A stretch of 64,000 nt of DNA from an uncultured Ruminococcus sp. (GTDB taxonomy: Bacteria; Bacillota; Clostridia; Oscillospirales; Acutalibacteraceae): the NCBI GenBank assembly GCA_904393835.1, contig CAJFNC010000003.1:62001-126000 (forward strand), read 5' to 3'. Position 1 is the stretch's first letter. Every line of letters starts with the position of its first letter. Positions 8,473 to 17,969 of this stretch are shown in pieces. A program made the translations under genes and the position numbers. The notes below the pieces were generated by a model that was not told where the DNA came from, made no database searches, and saw only the letters and a program-made list of their open reading frames with translations.

Positions 8473-8508
8473 AAAATCCCCTCCACTTGATTATATGAAG
8501 GGGATTTT
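8473..8508 (-). promoter_or_regulatory. Hairpin sequestering the pdaB-like ribosome-binding site
   Basis: AAAATCCCCT (8473-8482) and AGGGGATTTT (8499-8508) form a perfect 10-bp stem with a 16-base loop. On the minus strand the 3' arm holds the only good Shine-Dalgarno (GGAGGGG) and the pdaB-like ATG follows at once. It may also terminate cysS transcription, since the 3' arm ends in TTTT. Confidence 0.7.
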
Positions 8509-8524
8509 TAATTATTACATATAT

Positions 8525-9934
8525 TTATTTTTCAACGTGCCACTCAATGCCGTCTTTTGTGTCCACTACAACAACGTTCATATCTTTAAGCTTATCCCTG
8601 ATTGCGTCTGCTGTTGCCCAGTCCTTTTCGGCACGGGCTTTTGTTCTCTCTTCGATGAGCTTTTCAACCTCGGCGGCAAATTCGTCGTCTGTCTCCGCCT
8701 TTACAGTTGCGCCTTTACCCGAAGTAAGATCAAGTGAAAGCACCTTGTCTATCTCATTTATTGCATAAAGCTTTGTTGCGTCGTCAACGTCGGCTTTAAG
8801 AATATCATAAACGCTTGTAAGTCCAAGCGAGGTGTTTAGATCATTGTCAAGAGCCTCTTTAAATGAATCAATGAGCGGCTTAGCCTTATCAAGGTCAGGT
8901 TCACCGGCTTTTGAAAGCGCCGAAATTCGATTGATGAGCTTGTCATACGCCTTTGCCGTATTGTCAAGGCTTTCATATGAGAAAGTCAGCGGCTTGCGGT
9001 AGTGGCTCTGCAAGCAGAACATTCTGTAAACGAGCGGATTATAGCCCTTACTCTCAAGCAATGATACGGTTAGAAAATCACCCTTTGACTTGCTCATTTT
9101 GCCTCTTGCGTCGTTGAGGTGGAGCACATGGAACCAGTATTTACACCACGGATGTCCCAAAAAAGCCTCGCTCTGAGCAATTTCGTTGGTGTGGTGAGGG
9201 AAAGCGTTGTCAATACCGCCGCAGTGAATATCAAGGTATTCGCCGTTGTGCTTGTAACTTATGCATGAACACTCAATGTGCCAGCCGGGGTAACCGAGTC
9301 CCCACGGGCTTTCCCACTTTAGCTCCTGAGAATCAAATTTTGACTTTGTAAACCAGAGCACAAAGTCAGCCTTGTTGCGCTTGTTGACATCCTCTTCCAC
9401 GCTGTCGCGAACACCGACTGCAAGATCCTCTTCGTTCATATTGCCGAATACATAGTAATTGTCGAGTTTTGAAGTATCAAAATAAACGTTGCCGCCGGCA
9501 ATATAGGCATAGCCCTTGTCGAGCAAAACTGAAATCATATTTATAAAATCATCAATACAGTTTGTAGCAGGCTCAACAACGTCGGGGCGCTTGATATTGA
9601 GCTTTTCGCAGTCTTTGAAAAATGCGTCTGTATAGAACTTTGCAATTTCAAGCACGGTTTTGTGCTCACGCTTTGCGCCTGCAAGCATTTTGTCCTCGCC
9701 CGTATCCGCGTCGCTTGTGAGATGTCCGACGTCGGTGATGTTCATTACACGGTTTACATCATATCCCAAAAAGCGCAGATATTTTTCAAGCACGTCCTCC
9801 ATAATATAAGTTCTGAGATTGCCTATGTGCGCATAGTGGTACACGGTAGGTCCGCAGGTGTACATATTCACCTTTCCCGGTGTGTGGGGAACAAATTCCT
9901 GCTTGGTCTGTCCCAGTGAATTATATAAAATCAT
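8525..9934 (-). CDS. cysS: Cysteinyl-tRNA synthetase
   Basis: 469 residues, standard length. The class I signature AHIGNLRTY is near residue 36 and KMSKSKGDFL is present. Zinc ligands are seen in MYTCGPT, GWHIECSCIS and the GGIDNAFPHHTNE region. The anticodon-binding helical domain follows. It charges tRNA(Cys) in the cytoplasm. It starts 5 bases after cysE, the conserved Firmicute pairing of serine acetyltransferase and CysRS, which couples cysteine supply with its use. Confidence 0.97.
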   Translation of the reverse strand: MILYNSLGQTKQEFVPHTPGKVNMYTCGPTVYHYAHIGNLRTYIMEDVLEKYLRFLGYDVNRVMNITDVGHLTSDADTGEDKMLAGAKREHKTVLEIAKFYTDAFFKDCEKLNIKRPDVVEPATNCIDDFINMISVLLDKGYAYIAGGNVYFDTSKLDNYYVFGNMNEEDLAVGVRDSVEEDVNKRNKADFVLWFTKSKFDSQELKWESPWGLGYPGWHIECSCISYKHNGEYLDIHCGGIDNAFPHHTNEIAQSEAFLGHPWCKYWFHVLHLNDARGKMSKSKGDFLTVSLLESKGYNPLVYRMFCLQSHYRKPLTFSYESLDNTAKAYDKLINRISALSKAGEPDLDKAKPLIDSFKEALDNDLNTSLGLTSVYDILKADVDDATKLYAINEIDKVLSLDLTSGKGATVKAETDDEFAAEVEKLIEERTKARAEKDWATADAIRDKLKDMNVVVVDTKDGIEWHVEK

Positions 9935-9939
9935 TTTGA

Positions 9940-10587
9940 CTACTCCTTATTTTGGGAATTTTTTAAATCATCAATTTCCTTTTGAAGCAAAGAAATTTTG
10001 TGCTCTAAGTTGCAAAGCGCAAGCGCAACTGGGTCGGAAACATGAATCTGGTCGAGCGTTTCGCTGCGTATTCCGTTTACCTTTACCACTCTTGCGGGAA
10101 CACCGACAGCCGTTCCGTTGGCGGGAACTTCGCTGAGCACTACTGCGCCTGCCGCAATACGGGCATTATCCCCCACCTTAAAGGGACCGAGCACTTTTGC
10201 GCCCGAACCTACAAGCACATTGTTGCCGAGCGTCGGGTGACGCTTGCCCACGTCTTTACCCGTACCGCCGAGCGTTACATTTTGGTAAATTGTGCAGTTG
10301 TCACCTATTACGGTAGTTTCACCGATTACAACACCCATACCGTGGTCAATAAACAGACCCTTTCCTATAGTTGCCCCGGGGTGAATTTCTATACCGGTCT
10401 TGTGTCGGCTCCGCTGAGAAATCCAGCGCGCGATAAATTTAAAATTGTGTCTGAAAAACCAATTGGCTTTGCGGTGTGAGCGAACCGCCTTAAAGCCTGA
10501 GTATAGAAAAAACACTTCGGCTCTGCTGCGGGCGGCAGGGTCGCGTTCCATTACCGCGTCAATATCTGATTTAAGTGTTTTTAACAA
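9940..10587 (-). CDS. cysE: Serine O-acetyltransferase
   Basis: 215 residues. It has an N-terminal helical segment and a left-handed beta-helix of hexapeptide repeats (GIEIHPGATIGKGLFIDHG, then GVVIGETTVIGDN), with the catalytic His in the DHG motif. It makes O-acetylserine from serine and acetyl-CoA for cysteine synthesis. The start is a TTG at 10587 behind GGAAGTG. The C-terminus ends in a coiled-coil-like tail (LCNLEHKISLLQKEIDDL) not always present in the family. Next gene is cysS. Confidence 0.95.
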   Translation of the reverse strand: MLKTLKSDIDAVMERDPAARSRAEVFFLYSGFKAVRSHRKANWFFRHNFKFIARWISQRSRHKTGIEIHPGATIGKGLFIDHGMGVVIGETTVIGDNCTIYQNVTLGGTGKDVGKRHPTLGNNVLVGSGAKVLGPFKVGDNARIAAGAVVLSEVPANGTAVGVPARVVKVNGIRSETLDQIHVSDPVALALCNLEHKISLLQKEIDDLKNSQNKE

Positions 10588-10611
10588 ATCATCACTTCCG
10601 ATATTATAGTA

Positions 10612-11202
10612 TTAGCAGTCGGATATAAAATGCTTGTTTTGCGAAATATAAATCACGCCCGACAAAATTGCAAATACCGTTGAAATCCATACCAAAATTT
10701 CGCCTGCAATCAAAAACGAGTTTTGAAGCACTGCAAAAACATCGGGAGCAAAAGCAACGCCGACCGACGGCAATTCAAGTACTGTTTGCATCGCCAAAAT
10801 CGCTATAATTGCAATCATCTGCGTTACTGTTTTTATTTTGCCAAATATGTTTGCTGCAACAACGCTGCCTTTTGAAGCCGCCATAAGTCTTATTGAAGTT
10901 ACGGCAAATTCTCTGAACAACACTATAATTACGGCTACACAATCACAAAATCCGTTTTGTACAAAGCACAGCAGCGCCGACAAAACAAGAATTTTATCTG
11001 CCAGCGGGTCTGCAAATTTACCGAAATCCGTTACAAGTTGATTTTTTCGTGCAATTTTACCGTCGAGTAAATCCGTAAGCGACGCAATAATAAATATTAA
11101 AAGCGCCACAGCGTAGTTCATCGGAAAATCAACCAGCAATGCCGCAACGAAAAACGGCACAAGCACTATACGTCCTACTGTCAGTTTATTTGGCAAATTC
11201 AT
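10612..11202 (-). CDS. pgsA: CDP-diacylglycerol-glycerol-3-phosphate 3-phosphatidyltransferase
   Basis: 196 residues, with an integral-membrane pattern. The CDP-alcohol phosphatidyltransferase motif D-G-x2-A-R-x8-G-x3-D-x3-D is seen in LLDGKIARKNQ and GKFADPLADK. It makes phosphatidylglycerophosphate, the first committed step to phosphatidylglycerol. It follows rimO by 22 bases and precedes cysE by 24, within the recA operon. Confidence 0.95.
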   Translation of the reverse strand: MNLPNKLTVGRIVLVPFFVAALLVDFPMNYAVALLIFIIASLTDLLDGKIARKNQLVTDFGKFADPLADKILVLSALLCFVQNGFCDCVAVIIVLFREFAVTSIRLMAASKGSVVAANIFGKIKTVTQMIAIIAILAMQTVLELPSVGVAFAPDVFAVLQNSFLIAGEILVWISTVFAILSGVIYISQNKHFISDC

Positions 11203-11224
11203 TTTGTTACCTTCTAACTTTTAT

Positions 11225-12559
11225 TCATTGTAATACGGCTTCACCAACAGGGTCACAGCCTGTATAATCGTTAATTTTCACTTTAATAAAGTCGCCTGCC
11301 TTGGGCTTGTTTTCTCCGCAGGTAAAGAACACGCAGCCGTCCACTTCGGGGGCGTCGGCGTATGTTCTGCCAAAATAACACTCCGCAAGGCGGTCATATC
11401 CCTCGACAAGCACTTCAATATCTTTACCGACAAGACCTTCACAGTAATCAGCCATTACCGATTGCTGGTGCTCCATAATGATTTCGGCACGTTTTTGCTT
11501 TATGTCTTCGTCAATCTGATTCGGCATTTGGGCAGCTTTCGTATCCTCTTCCCTGGAATAAGGGAAACAACCCAGCCGCTGAAAACGCATATCTGCGGCA
11601 AACTCAGCAAGCTCTTCAAACTGTTCGTCGGTTTCGCCCGGAAATCCGCAAATAAAAGTTGTGCGAATAACCACATCAGGTATTTTTGCCTTGATTTTAT
11701 TGAGCAACCGTGTAAGACTTTCTCGGTCGCCGTGTCTGTTCATATTCTTCAGAACTTCGCCGTTACAGTGCTGAAGCGGAATGTCAATATAGTTGACAAT
11801 CTTTTCCTCATTTGCCATGGTATCGATAAGCTCGTCGGTAATTCGGTCGGGATAGCAGTACAACACTCTTATCCATTTAAAGCCGTCAATTTGGCAAAGT
11901 CGTTTTAAGAGTTTTGCAAGATACGGCTCGCCAAACAAATCCTCGCCGTATCGCGTTGTGTCCTGAGCGATAACGTTAAGCTCTTTTACTCCTCGTTTTG
12001 CCAGCATTTCAGCCTCTTTGATAACATCGTCAGGCTGACGGCTGCGAAAATGACCTCTTATTAAAGGAATTGCGCAGTAGGTACAGCAGTTGTCACAGCC
12101 CTCCGCAATTTTAAGATACGCCGTATAAGGCGGAGTTGAAATAACTCTGCCGCCCTCAAGCGGAAGCTTGTTCTTTTCGGGGAAAAGCTTGACCTTATTA
12201 CCCTCAAGCACCTTGAGCACAACATCCGCAATCATCGAGTTTGCGCCTATTCCGATAGCGGCGTCAACCTCATAAAGCTGTTTTGTAAGTTCGCTTTGAT
12301 ATCTCTCCGCAAGGCAGCCGGTAACAATAATCGCTTTAATTGTGCCCTCCTGTTTCAATTTGCCGAGCTCAATTATTTCGTCAATGCTCTCCTGCTTTGC
12401 CGATTCAATAAAACCGCAGGTGTTTACAATCACCGCGTCTGCGTCGGCAGGGTCATTTACAATAGTAAATCCCTTGTTTTTAAGCGTAAATAAAAGCATT
12501 TCCGCGTCTACTTGGTTTTTGGCGCAGCCAAGCGATACTATGCCCACTTTGTAATTCAT
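11225..12559 (-). CDS. rimO: Ribosomal protein uS12 methylthiotransferase RimO
   Basis: 444 residues, typical length. An N-terminal MTTase domain has SLGCAKNQVDAE. The radical SAM cluster CDNCCTYCAIP (CxxxCxxC) follows near residue 150 with PLIRGHFRSR, and a C-terminal TRAM domain closes the protein. It methylthiolates Asp89 of ribosomal protein S12 using two iron-sulfur clusters. Its ATG overlaps the recX stop (ATGA), so translation is coupled. Confidence 0.96.
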   Translation of the reverse strand: MNYKVGIVSLGCAKNQVDAEMLLFTLKNKGFTIVNDPADADAVIVNTCGFIESAKQESIDEIIELGKLKQEGTIKAIIVTGCLAERYQSELTKQLYEVDAAIGIGANSMIADVVLKVLEGNKVKLFPEKNKLPLEGGRVISTPPYTAYLKIAEGCDNCCTYCAIPLIRGHFRSRQPDDVIKEAEMLAKRGVKELNVIAQDTTRYGEDLFGEPYLAKLLKRLCQIDGFKWIRVLYCYPDRITDELIDTMANEEKIVNYIDIPLQHCNGEVLKNMNRHGDRESLTRLLNKIKAKIPDVVIRTTFICGFPGETDEQFEELAEFAADMRFQRLGCFPYSREEDTKAAQMPNQIDEDIKQKRAEIIMEHQQSVMADYCEGLVGKDIEVLVEGYDRLAECYFGRTYADAPEVDGCVFFTCGENKPKAGDFIKVKINDYTGCDPVGEAVLQ

Positions 12560-13167
12560 ATGCAGTCGTCCTCTGTATATTCATCAATTGCCTGACGAAT
12601 GTCATCCCAGTTGTAACCCAGTCGTCCGAGCGCCGCAGCGGCTCTCCGCTTAATTTTTTCGTCAGTGATATTCTTGTATTTTTTATCAATAACAGCTTTT
12701 ATTTGCTGTATTGTGTCAACGTCAATTTCTTCTAAAATTTCTCTTGCCGTTTCTCGGGCAATACCCTTGCGAGCAAGCTCATATTCAGCCGCGCGTTTTG
12801 ACATATGTTTTGTAAATAAAAGCTTTCGAGCGTAACGCTCGGCATACAATTCATCGTTTACAAGCCCGAGCTCTTCCATTCGCTCCACAGCTTTTTGAGC
12901 CGACTCCTCGTCACAGGTACGCTTGATCTTTTCTGTAAGCTCTTTTTTTGAATGGTCGCGGTAGGATATAAGATAGAGCGCTTTTTCTTTGGCACGCCGC
13001 TCGTTGCTCAGTTTGATTATCTCGTGCAGATCTTCGTCGTCAATTTCTCTGCCGACATCAAAACGGTTCTCCAAAAGCGTCTGAGTGTCTAGATTCATTA
13101 CAAACTCACCGTCGATAAAAAGAGCGCTCATTGCCTTTCTGCGCGGTTCAATGGCAGTTATAAGCAT
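12556..13167 (-). CDS. recX: Recombination regulator RecX
   Basis: 203 residues. The triplicated three-helix RecX repeats are visible, e.g. ALYLISYRDHSKKELTEKI, the KAVERMEELGLVNDELYAER segment and GRLGYNWDDIRQAI. RecX binds inside the RecA filament groove and modulates RecA activity. The start ATG overlaps the last base of the recA stop (TGATG). The recA-recX order is conserved. Confidence 0.95.
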   Translation of the reverse strand: MLITAIEPRRKAMSALFIDGEFVMNLDTQTLLENRFDVGREIDDEDLHEIIKLSNERRAKEKALYLISYRDHSKKELTEKIKRTCDEESAQKAVERMEELGLVNDELYAERYARKLLFTKHMSKRAAEYELARKGIARETAREILEEIDVDTIQQIKAVIDKKYKNITDEKIKRRAAAALGRLGYNWDDIRQAIDEYTEDDCI

Positions 13168-14273
13168 CAGTCTTCTACCATTACGTCAATTTTTGCCGCC
13201 TTGCTTTCGGCAGGCTTCGCTCCCGACGGTTCAGCCGCAGGCACTTCGGTAATTTTTGCCTTTGGAGCAGGCTTTTTGCGGTCGTAGAGCTTGTCGATAT
13301 TAGCCCAGAGCTTTTCTTCGATTTCCTTTGCAAGCTCGGTATCTGTTTTGAGCAGTTCTTTTACCTTATCTCTGCCCTGTCCGAGACGTTTACCGTCATA
13401 GCTGAACCAAGCGCCCGCCTTTTGAACAACATCTGCCTTAACGGCGAGATCAAGCAGTTCACCCTCGCGTGAAATGCCTTCGCCGTACATAATATCAAAT
13501 TCCGCCTCTCTGAACGGCGGAGCAAGCTTGTTTTTTACCACCTTTGCCCTGGTGTGATTACCGATAATTTCACCGTTAACTTTGATTGCCTCGGCTTTTC
13601 TGATATCAATACGAACAGAGCTGTAAAATTTAAGTGCACGTCCGCCAGTTGTAACTTCCGGACTGCCGTAAACAACGCCTACTTTTTCACGCAGCTGGTT
13701 AATGAAAATTGCAACGCAGTTTGACTTTGAAATTGCACCGGCTAACTTTCTTAAAGCCTGCGACATAAGTCTGGCGTGCAAACCTACATGGCTGTCGCCC
13801 ATTTCACCCTCGATTTCTGCCTTCGGAACAAGCGCCGCAACCGAGTCGATTACGATTACGTCGATAGCACCGCTTCGAATGAGTGCCTCAGCAATTTCAA
13901 GCGCATCCTCGCCTGTATCGGGCTGAGAGACAAGAAGCGAATCAACGTCAACACCCAGCGCAGCCGCATAGCTCGGGTCAAGCGCGTGCTCAACGTCAAT
14001 AAACGCAACGTTGCCGCCGTTTTTCTGACCTTCGGCAATGCAATGAAGTGAAAGTGTTGTTTTACCTGATGATTCCGGACCGTAAATCTCAACAATTCTG
14101 CCTCGCGGAAGTCCGCCGATTCCGAGTGCAATATCAAGCGAAAGCGAACCTGTTGAAATGTGGTCAACGTTCATATGCTTGTTTTCACCCAAGCGCATTA
14201 CAGCGCCCTTGCCGAATTGTTTTTCTATTTGTGAAAGCGCCGTTTCGAGCGCTTTTGCCTTATCCAAAGCCAT
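13167..14273 (-). CDS. recA: Recombinase RecA
   Basis: 368 residues. Walker A is GPESSGKTT and Walker [11 protein letters not shown]; the L2 loop is seen around [17 protein letters not shown]. It catalyses strand exchange and LexA cleavage. The C-terminal tail after about residue 330 is Ala/Pro/Lys-rich ([17 protein letters not shown]) before an acidic end, longer than in the roughly 350-residue family norm. The start ATG has a GGAGG site. It heads the operon recA-recX-rimO-pgsA-cysE-cysS. I see no clear LexA box in the 150 bases upstream. Confidence 0.98.
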   Translation of the reverse strand: MALDKAKALETALSQIEKQFGKGAVMRLGENKHMNVDHISTGSLSLDIALGIGGLPRGRIVEIYGPESSGKTTLSLHCIAEGQKNGGNVAFIDVEHALDPSYAAALGVDVDSLLVSQPDTGEDALEIAEALIRSGAIDVIVIDSVAALVPKAEIEGEMGDSHVGLHARLMSQALRKLAGAISKSNCVAIFINQLREKVGVVYGSPEVTTGGRALKFYSSVRIDIRKAEAIKVNGEIIGNHTRAKVVKNKLAPPFREAEFDIMYGEGISREGELLDLAVKADVVQKAGAWFSYDGKRLGQGRDKVKELLKTDTELAKEIEEKLWANIDKLYDRKKPAPKAKITEVPAAEPSGAKPAESKAAKIDVMVED

Positions 14274-14367
14274 TTATTATACCTCCAAAATAAAATGCTG
14301 CAAGTGCAGAAAAGTCTATGCAAAATCGCGAAATTACGATTCAAATAAAATATCCTGCTATCATTTA

Positions 14368-14396
14368 ATTATAAAATATACAGAGTAAAATTGCAA
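14368..14396 (-). promoter_or_regulatory. Predicted recA operon promoter
   Basis: On the minus strand TTGCAA (14396-14391), 17-base spacer, TATAAT (14373-14368). A leader of about 90 bases precedes recA. Confidence 0.55.
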
Positions 14397-14427
14397 CATT
14401 TAGCAAGCAAAAAGTCGAACAAAATTT

Positions 14428-15282
14428 CTATTTTTTTATCAAAGTACCGATTATAGCCCTCTGCGTACCGCCCAAATCGAGCGATGTTTTTATATTTTTA
14501 TATCCCTGCTCAATCATAAGAGACTTTACTGTGTCAGCTTGATTTTCTCCAAGCTCAAACGCAAGCGCTCCGCCGTTTTTAAGCTTAGGCGTCCAGTGCT
14601 CTGTGATAGACCTGTAAAAATCGCAGCCGTCCGCGCCGCCGTCAAGCGCCGCAATAGGCTCGTTTTGCACCTCTTTTTGCAGCGTCTTTATTTCATCGGA
14701 ATTTATGTACGGCGGATTTGATACGATTAAATCGAAACTGTCGTCTTGAAATTCGTCATAGCATTTTAATACGTCTCCCTTATACAGTTGAATATCCGCC
14801 TTGCTTGCAGAAACGTTTTGCGTTAGATATTCAAACGCCGAGTCGCTTAATTCAAGTGCTATAACTTGTGAATCGGTATTTAGCGCAAGCGCTACGCCTA
14901 TTGCGCCGCTGCCTGCGCAGAGGTCGATTACATGTGCTTGTCTGCCGAGGCTTTTCAGATAGTCAATGCACAGGTTGACTACAACTTCTGTGTCGTCGCG
15001 CGGAATCAACACACCCTTGCCGACTTTGAAGTCAAAGCCGTAAAAATTTCGGCTGCCTAGTATGTATTGCAGCGGCTCGTGATTGAGCCGACGCCTTATG
15101 TAATTTTCAAGGCTTTTTACGCACGTTTTGTCAGCCGCATCATTGCCGTATGTAATAAGTCCAATTCGGTTAAGCCCGGTTGCTTTCTCAAACAAACACC
15201 TTGCGTCAAATTCCGGGTCGTCAATATCAGAGGCTGAAAGCCGCTGTTTTGTCTGCAAATATAATTGTCTGTACGTCATCAT
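14428..15282 (-). CDS. prmC: Peptide chain release factor N5-glutamine methyltransferase
   Basis: 284 residues. The N-terminal helical bundle is followed by a class I SAM methyltransferase fold with VIDLCAGSGAIGVALAL and the catalytic NPPY motif (IVSNPPYINSDEI). It methylates the Gln of the GGQ motif in RF1/RF2. The ATG overlaps the stop of the DUF1385 gene (ATGATG), and either of two adjacent ATGs could be used. DUF1385 next to prmC is a common Clostridia pairing. Confidence 0.95.
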   Translation of the reverse strand: MMTYRQLYLQTKQRLSASDIDDPEFDARCLFEKATGLNRIGLITYGNDAADKTCVKSLENYIRRRLNHEPLQYILGSRNFYGFDFKVGKGVLIPRDDTEVVVNLCIDYLKSLGRQAHVIDLCAGSGAIGVALALNTDSQVIALELSDSAFEYLTQNVSASKADIQLYKGDVLKCYDEFQDDSFDLIVSNPPYINSDEIKTLQKEVQNEPIAALDGGADGCDFYRSITEHWTPKLKNGGALAFELGENQADTVKSLMIEQGYKNIKTSLDLGGTQRAIIGTLIKK

Positions 15283-16262
15283 TTACTGATAATGTCGGAA
15301 CCGTCTTCGGGAATGACTTCTTTGATTGCCTTGATTGCAACCTCTATCATCTTATCGTCCGGCTCTTTTGTAGTAATTCTCTGCGCCCAAAGTCCGGGGG
15401 CTGATATAATTTTTGTCAGCAGATTGTCGTGCTTGCCGCAAATCTTAATGAGCTCGTAGCCGACTCCGCATGAAATCGGCAAAAGTAAAATTTTAAATAC
15501 GGGGCGCAAAAACGCAATACCGAAAGGCTTTACGGGGACAAACAGACCGACTATAATGCCTACAATCAGCATCAAAATCATAAAGCTTGTGCCGCAGCGG
15601 GGGTGAAAACGGCTTTGTTTTTTGACGTTTTTAACTGTGAGTTCTTCCTCATTTTCGTAGCAAAAAATCGTCTTGTGCTCCGCTCCGTGATACATAAACA
15701 CACGCTTCATTTCGGTCATCTGTGAACAAACTATGATGTAAATCAGGAACAATGCGATTTTAAGGACTCCCTCAAACACCGATTTCCACAAAACGGCCGT
15801 TTCACCGCTGCCTTCAAAGGCAGGAATAACTTTTGCCGACAAATCAAAAAGATAAGACGGCACAAAGAAAAACAGACCTATTGCAAGCGCAACGCCTATG
15901 ATTGAGGCAATTACCATCATAATTTTTACAAGCTTGTCGCCGAATTTTTCATCGAGCCATTTTTCAAACTTTGACGGCTCTTCCTCTTCGACTTCACCAG
16001 CTTCGATTGCCTTGTCAGCGGAAAGCATAAGCGATTTATATGAAAGCCTCATTGAGTCAATCAGTCCCGCAATGCCCCTGAAAAACGGCAGTTTAAAAAT
16101 CCTGTATTTTTCGGCAAGCGTTTTTATGCTTACGTCTTCGCTGTAAATTTCATTTTCGCCTGTTCTTACGCAAACGGTAGTACGTTTGGGACCTCTCATC
16201 ATTATTCCCTCAATCAACGCACTGCCGCCGATTGAGGTGATTTTCTTGGTTTTTTTTGACAT
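15279..16262 (-). CDS. DUF1385 family membrane protein (YqhQ-like)
   Basis: 327 residues. The N-terminus has the family motif IGGSALIEGIMMRGP, and the middle has VFMYHGAEHKTIFCYE, typical of DUF1385. About four membrane helices lie at roughly 112-135, 160-185, 215-238 and 245-270. Function is unknown; an Ala/Glu/His-rich conserved core next to the membrane suggests an enzyme (inference). It is co-transcribed with and overlaps prmC. Confidence 0.9.
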   Translation of the reverse strand: MSKKTKKITSIGGSALIEGIMMRGPKRTTVCVRTGENEIYSEDVSIKTLAEKYRIFKLPFFRGIAGLIDSMRLSYKSLMLSADKAIEAGEVEEEEPSKFEKWLDEKFGDKLVKIMMVIASIIGVALAIGLFFFVPSYLFDLSAKVIPAFEGSGETAVLWKSVFEGVLKIALFLIYIIVCSQMTEMKRVFMYHGAEHKTIFCYENEEELTVKNVKKQSRFHPRCGTSFMILMLIVGIIVGLFVPVKPFGIAFLRPVFKILLLPISCGVGYELIKICGKHDNLLTKIISAPGLWAQRITTKEPDDKMIEVAIKAIKEVIPEDGSDIISK

Positions 16263-16284
16263 ATATTTTTCCTTTCAAACTCTG

Positions 16285-17751
16285 TTAAAGTTTAATGTTT
16301 TCCGGCATTGAATTTTCTTCGCCCTCTTTGTAAACGGGGAATGTGAGCGTAACTGTTGTACCCACTCCTTCGCCGCTTTCAATATCAAGCGAGCCGTTGT
16401 GCAGATTCATAATTTCATCTGCTACCGCAAGCCCTATGCCCGAACCACGCACACTCTGGTTTGCTTTGTAGAATTTTTCTTTTACTCTCGGCAAATCTTC
16501 GGCGGGAATACCGCAGCCCGTGTCGGTTATGACAATTTTAATTACGTCGGGATCGTCTTTGCTGTAAATTACCTGAGCGGCTACAACACCGCCCTTAGGC
16601 GTATATTTTAAGGCATTGTCAATAACATTGATAAATACCTGCTTTAGCCTGTTTCTGTCGCCGTAAACCGGAGGATAAACCGCCTCGGGTTCGTCATATA
16701 AAAGATGCTTGCCCTCTTTTACGGCTCTTTCTTTGAGCATATAAACTGCCTCGTCAAACTCCGCAAGAATGTCGAGCTTTTCGTTCATAAGCACCATTCT
16801 GCCACTTTGAATACGGCTGAAGTCTAAAAGCTCTTCGACTATGCTTGTAAGCCTTGAGCTTTCCTTGATGATTACTCCCATACCTCGGTCAAAAGTTTTT
16901 CGGTCAAGCTTTCCCCTTTCGGACAGCTGCATTGTTTCAGCCCAACCCTTAATTGCGGTAAGCGGCGTTCTCAGCTCGTGGGAAACGCGAGAGATAAAGT
17001 CATTTTTCATTTGCTCGGTTGTCCGCAGGTCCTTTGCCATATCGCTGATTGCGTCGCACAGGTCACCGATTTCGTCGTCGTATTTATGCTCAATTTTTTC
17101 GGAAGCCGAAAAGTCGCCCTGAGCAATCTGAGCCGCCGTTTCGGAAAGTCGGCGTATAGGAGTTACAATTGAGCGTATAAACAAAAGTCCCGATAAAACA
17201 ACAAGTCCTATGATGACGAGCCCCACCGCTATGATTCCTGCGGAAATGAGCAAAATTCTGCTGTTGACAGGTTCCATCGACACCATATAGCGTACAGCGC
17301 CTACAACAGTACCGGACGTATTTTTTATTACTCGGGTCTGACTCATTGCACTTTCGCCTGAGTTAAGCTTTCCGTTCCAGAAAGCACAACCGTTTTCGTC
17401 ATTTTTTGCGTCGTCAAAGTCGGTCATTTGTGTTTTATCGGTAGGAATAAATCCTGTTGAGGTCATTACAACTCTGCCCGCAGAATTTATTACCATAACT
17501 TCCATCTGTTCTTTTTTGTCGAAGTTTTCCACGTAATCGCGTGCGGACGCAGTAAAGCTTGTTGAGCTGTCGCTCTCGTAACTGGGAAAAACAAGCGACA
17601 ACTCACTCCCCGTAGCATTTAAGCTTTGTTCAACGCTGTTTTGAAAAAGGTATGTAACAAAAAAAATGAGGCTGACTACAATTAAAATGATTATTGCAAG
17701 TATTACGCTGAGCGTGTTGAGCATCCAACGCTTTGTAATACCCTTAAACAT
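16285..17751 (-). CDS. Sensor histidine kinase with extracytoplasmic sensor domain
   Basis: 488 residues: TM1 about 14-36, an extracytoplasmic region of about 130 residues, TM2 about 167-193, HAMP about 194-247, then HisKA with SRVSHELRTPLTAIKGWAE (H258) and HATPase with DNALKYTPKGG, DTGCGIP and GSGIGLAVA. All catalytic boxes are intact. The partner is very likely the OmpR-type regulator at 17970-18677, although 218 bases including a repeat element separate the two genes. Confidence 0.93.
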   Translation of the reverse strand: MFKGITKRWMLNTLSVILAIIILIVVSLIFFVTYLFQNSVEQSLNATGSELSLVFPSYESDSSTSFTASARDYVENFDKKEQMEVMVINSAGRVVMTSTGFIPTDKTQMTDFDDAKNDENGCAFWNGKLNSGESAMSQTRVIKNTSGTVVGAVRYMVSMEPVNSRILLISAGIIAVGLVIIGLVVLSGLLFIRSIVTPIRRLSETAAQIAQGDFSASEKIEHKYDDEIGDLCDAISDMAKDLRTTEQMKNDFISRVSHELRTPLTAIKGWAETMQLSERGKLDRKTFDRGMGVIIKESSRLTSIVEELLDFSRIQSGRMVLMNEKLDILAEFDEAVYMLKERAVKEGKHLLYDEPEAVYPPVYGDRNRLKQVFINVIDNALKYTPKGGVVAAQVIYSKDDPDVIKIVITDTGCGIPAEDLPRVKEKFYKANQSVRGSGIGLAVADEIMNLHNGSLDIESGEGVGTTVTLTFPVYKEGEENSMPENIKL

Positions 17752-17822
17752 TCAATTCAGCCCCTTCCCTTTTATCTGAACATAAATTTTCCTTGCGGCT
17801 ATACTCAATTATAATAAACAGG

Positions 17823-17942
17823 ATAATGTCCATCGCCTCTATAGGCGGCGTCCGTTATCAAAATTCAGCGGAGGAATACAATCCCACACTGAATTTACAG
17901 CGCAATGCGCTGCTTGCTTTAATAAAAACAAAGCTTTGAAAC
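17823..17942 (-). repeat. Dispersed intergenic repeat, copy B
   Basis: Inverted relative to copy A (2852-2968). Read on the minus strand it runs from GTTTCAAAGCTTTG through the near-perfect palindrome CAGCGCATTGCGCTG to GGACATTA. It lies between the response regulator and the histidine kinase genes, so it is inside their shared transcript and would be present as RNA. Confidence 0.8.
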
Positions 17943-17969
17943 TTAAAACCGATTTCCCCGATTAATAAA

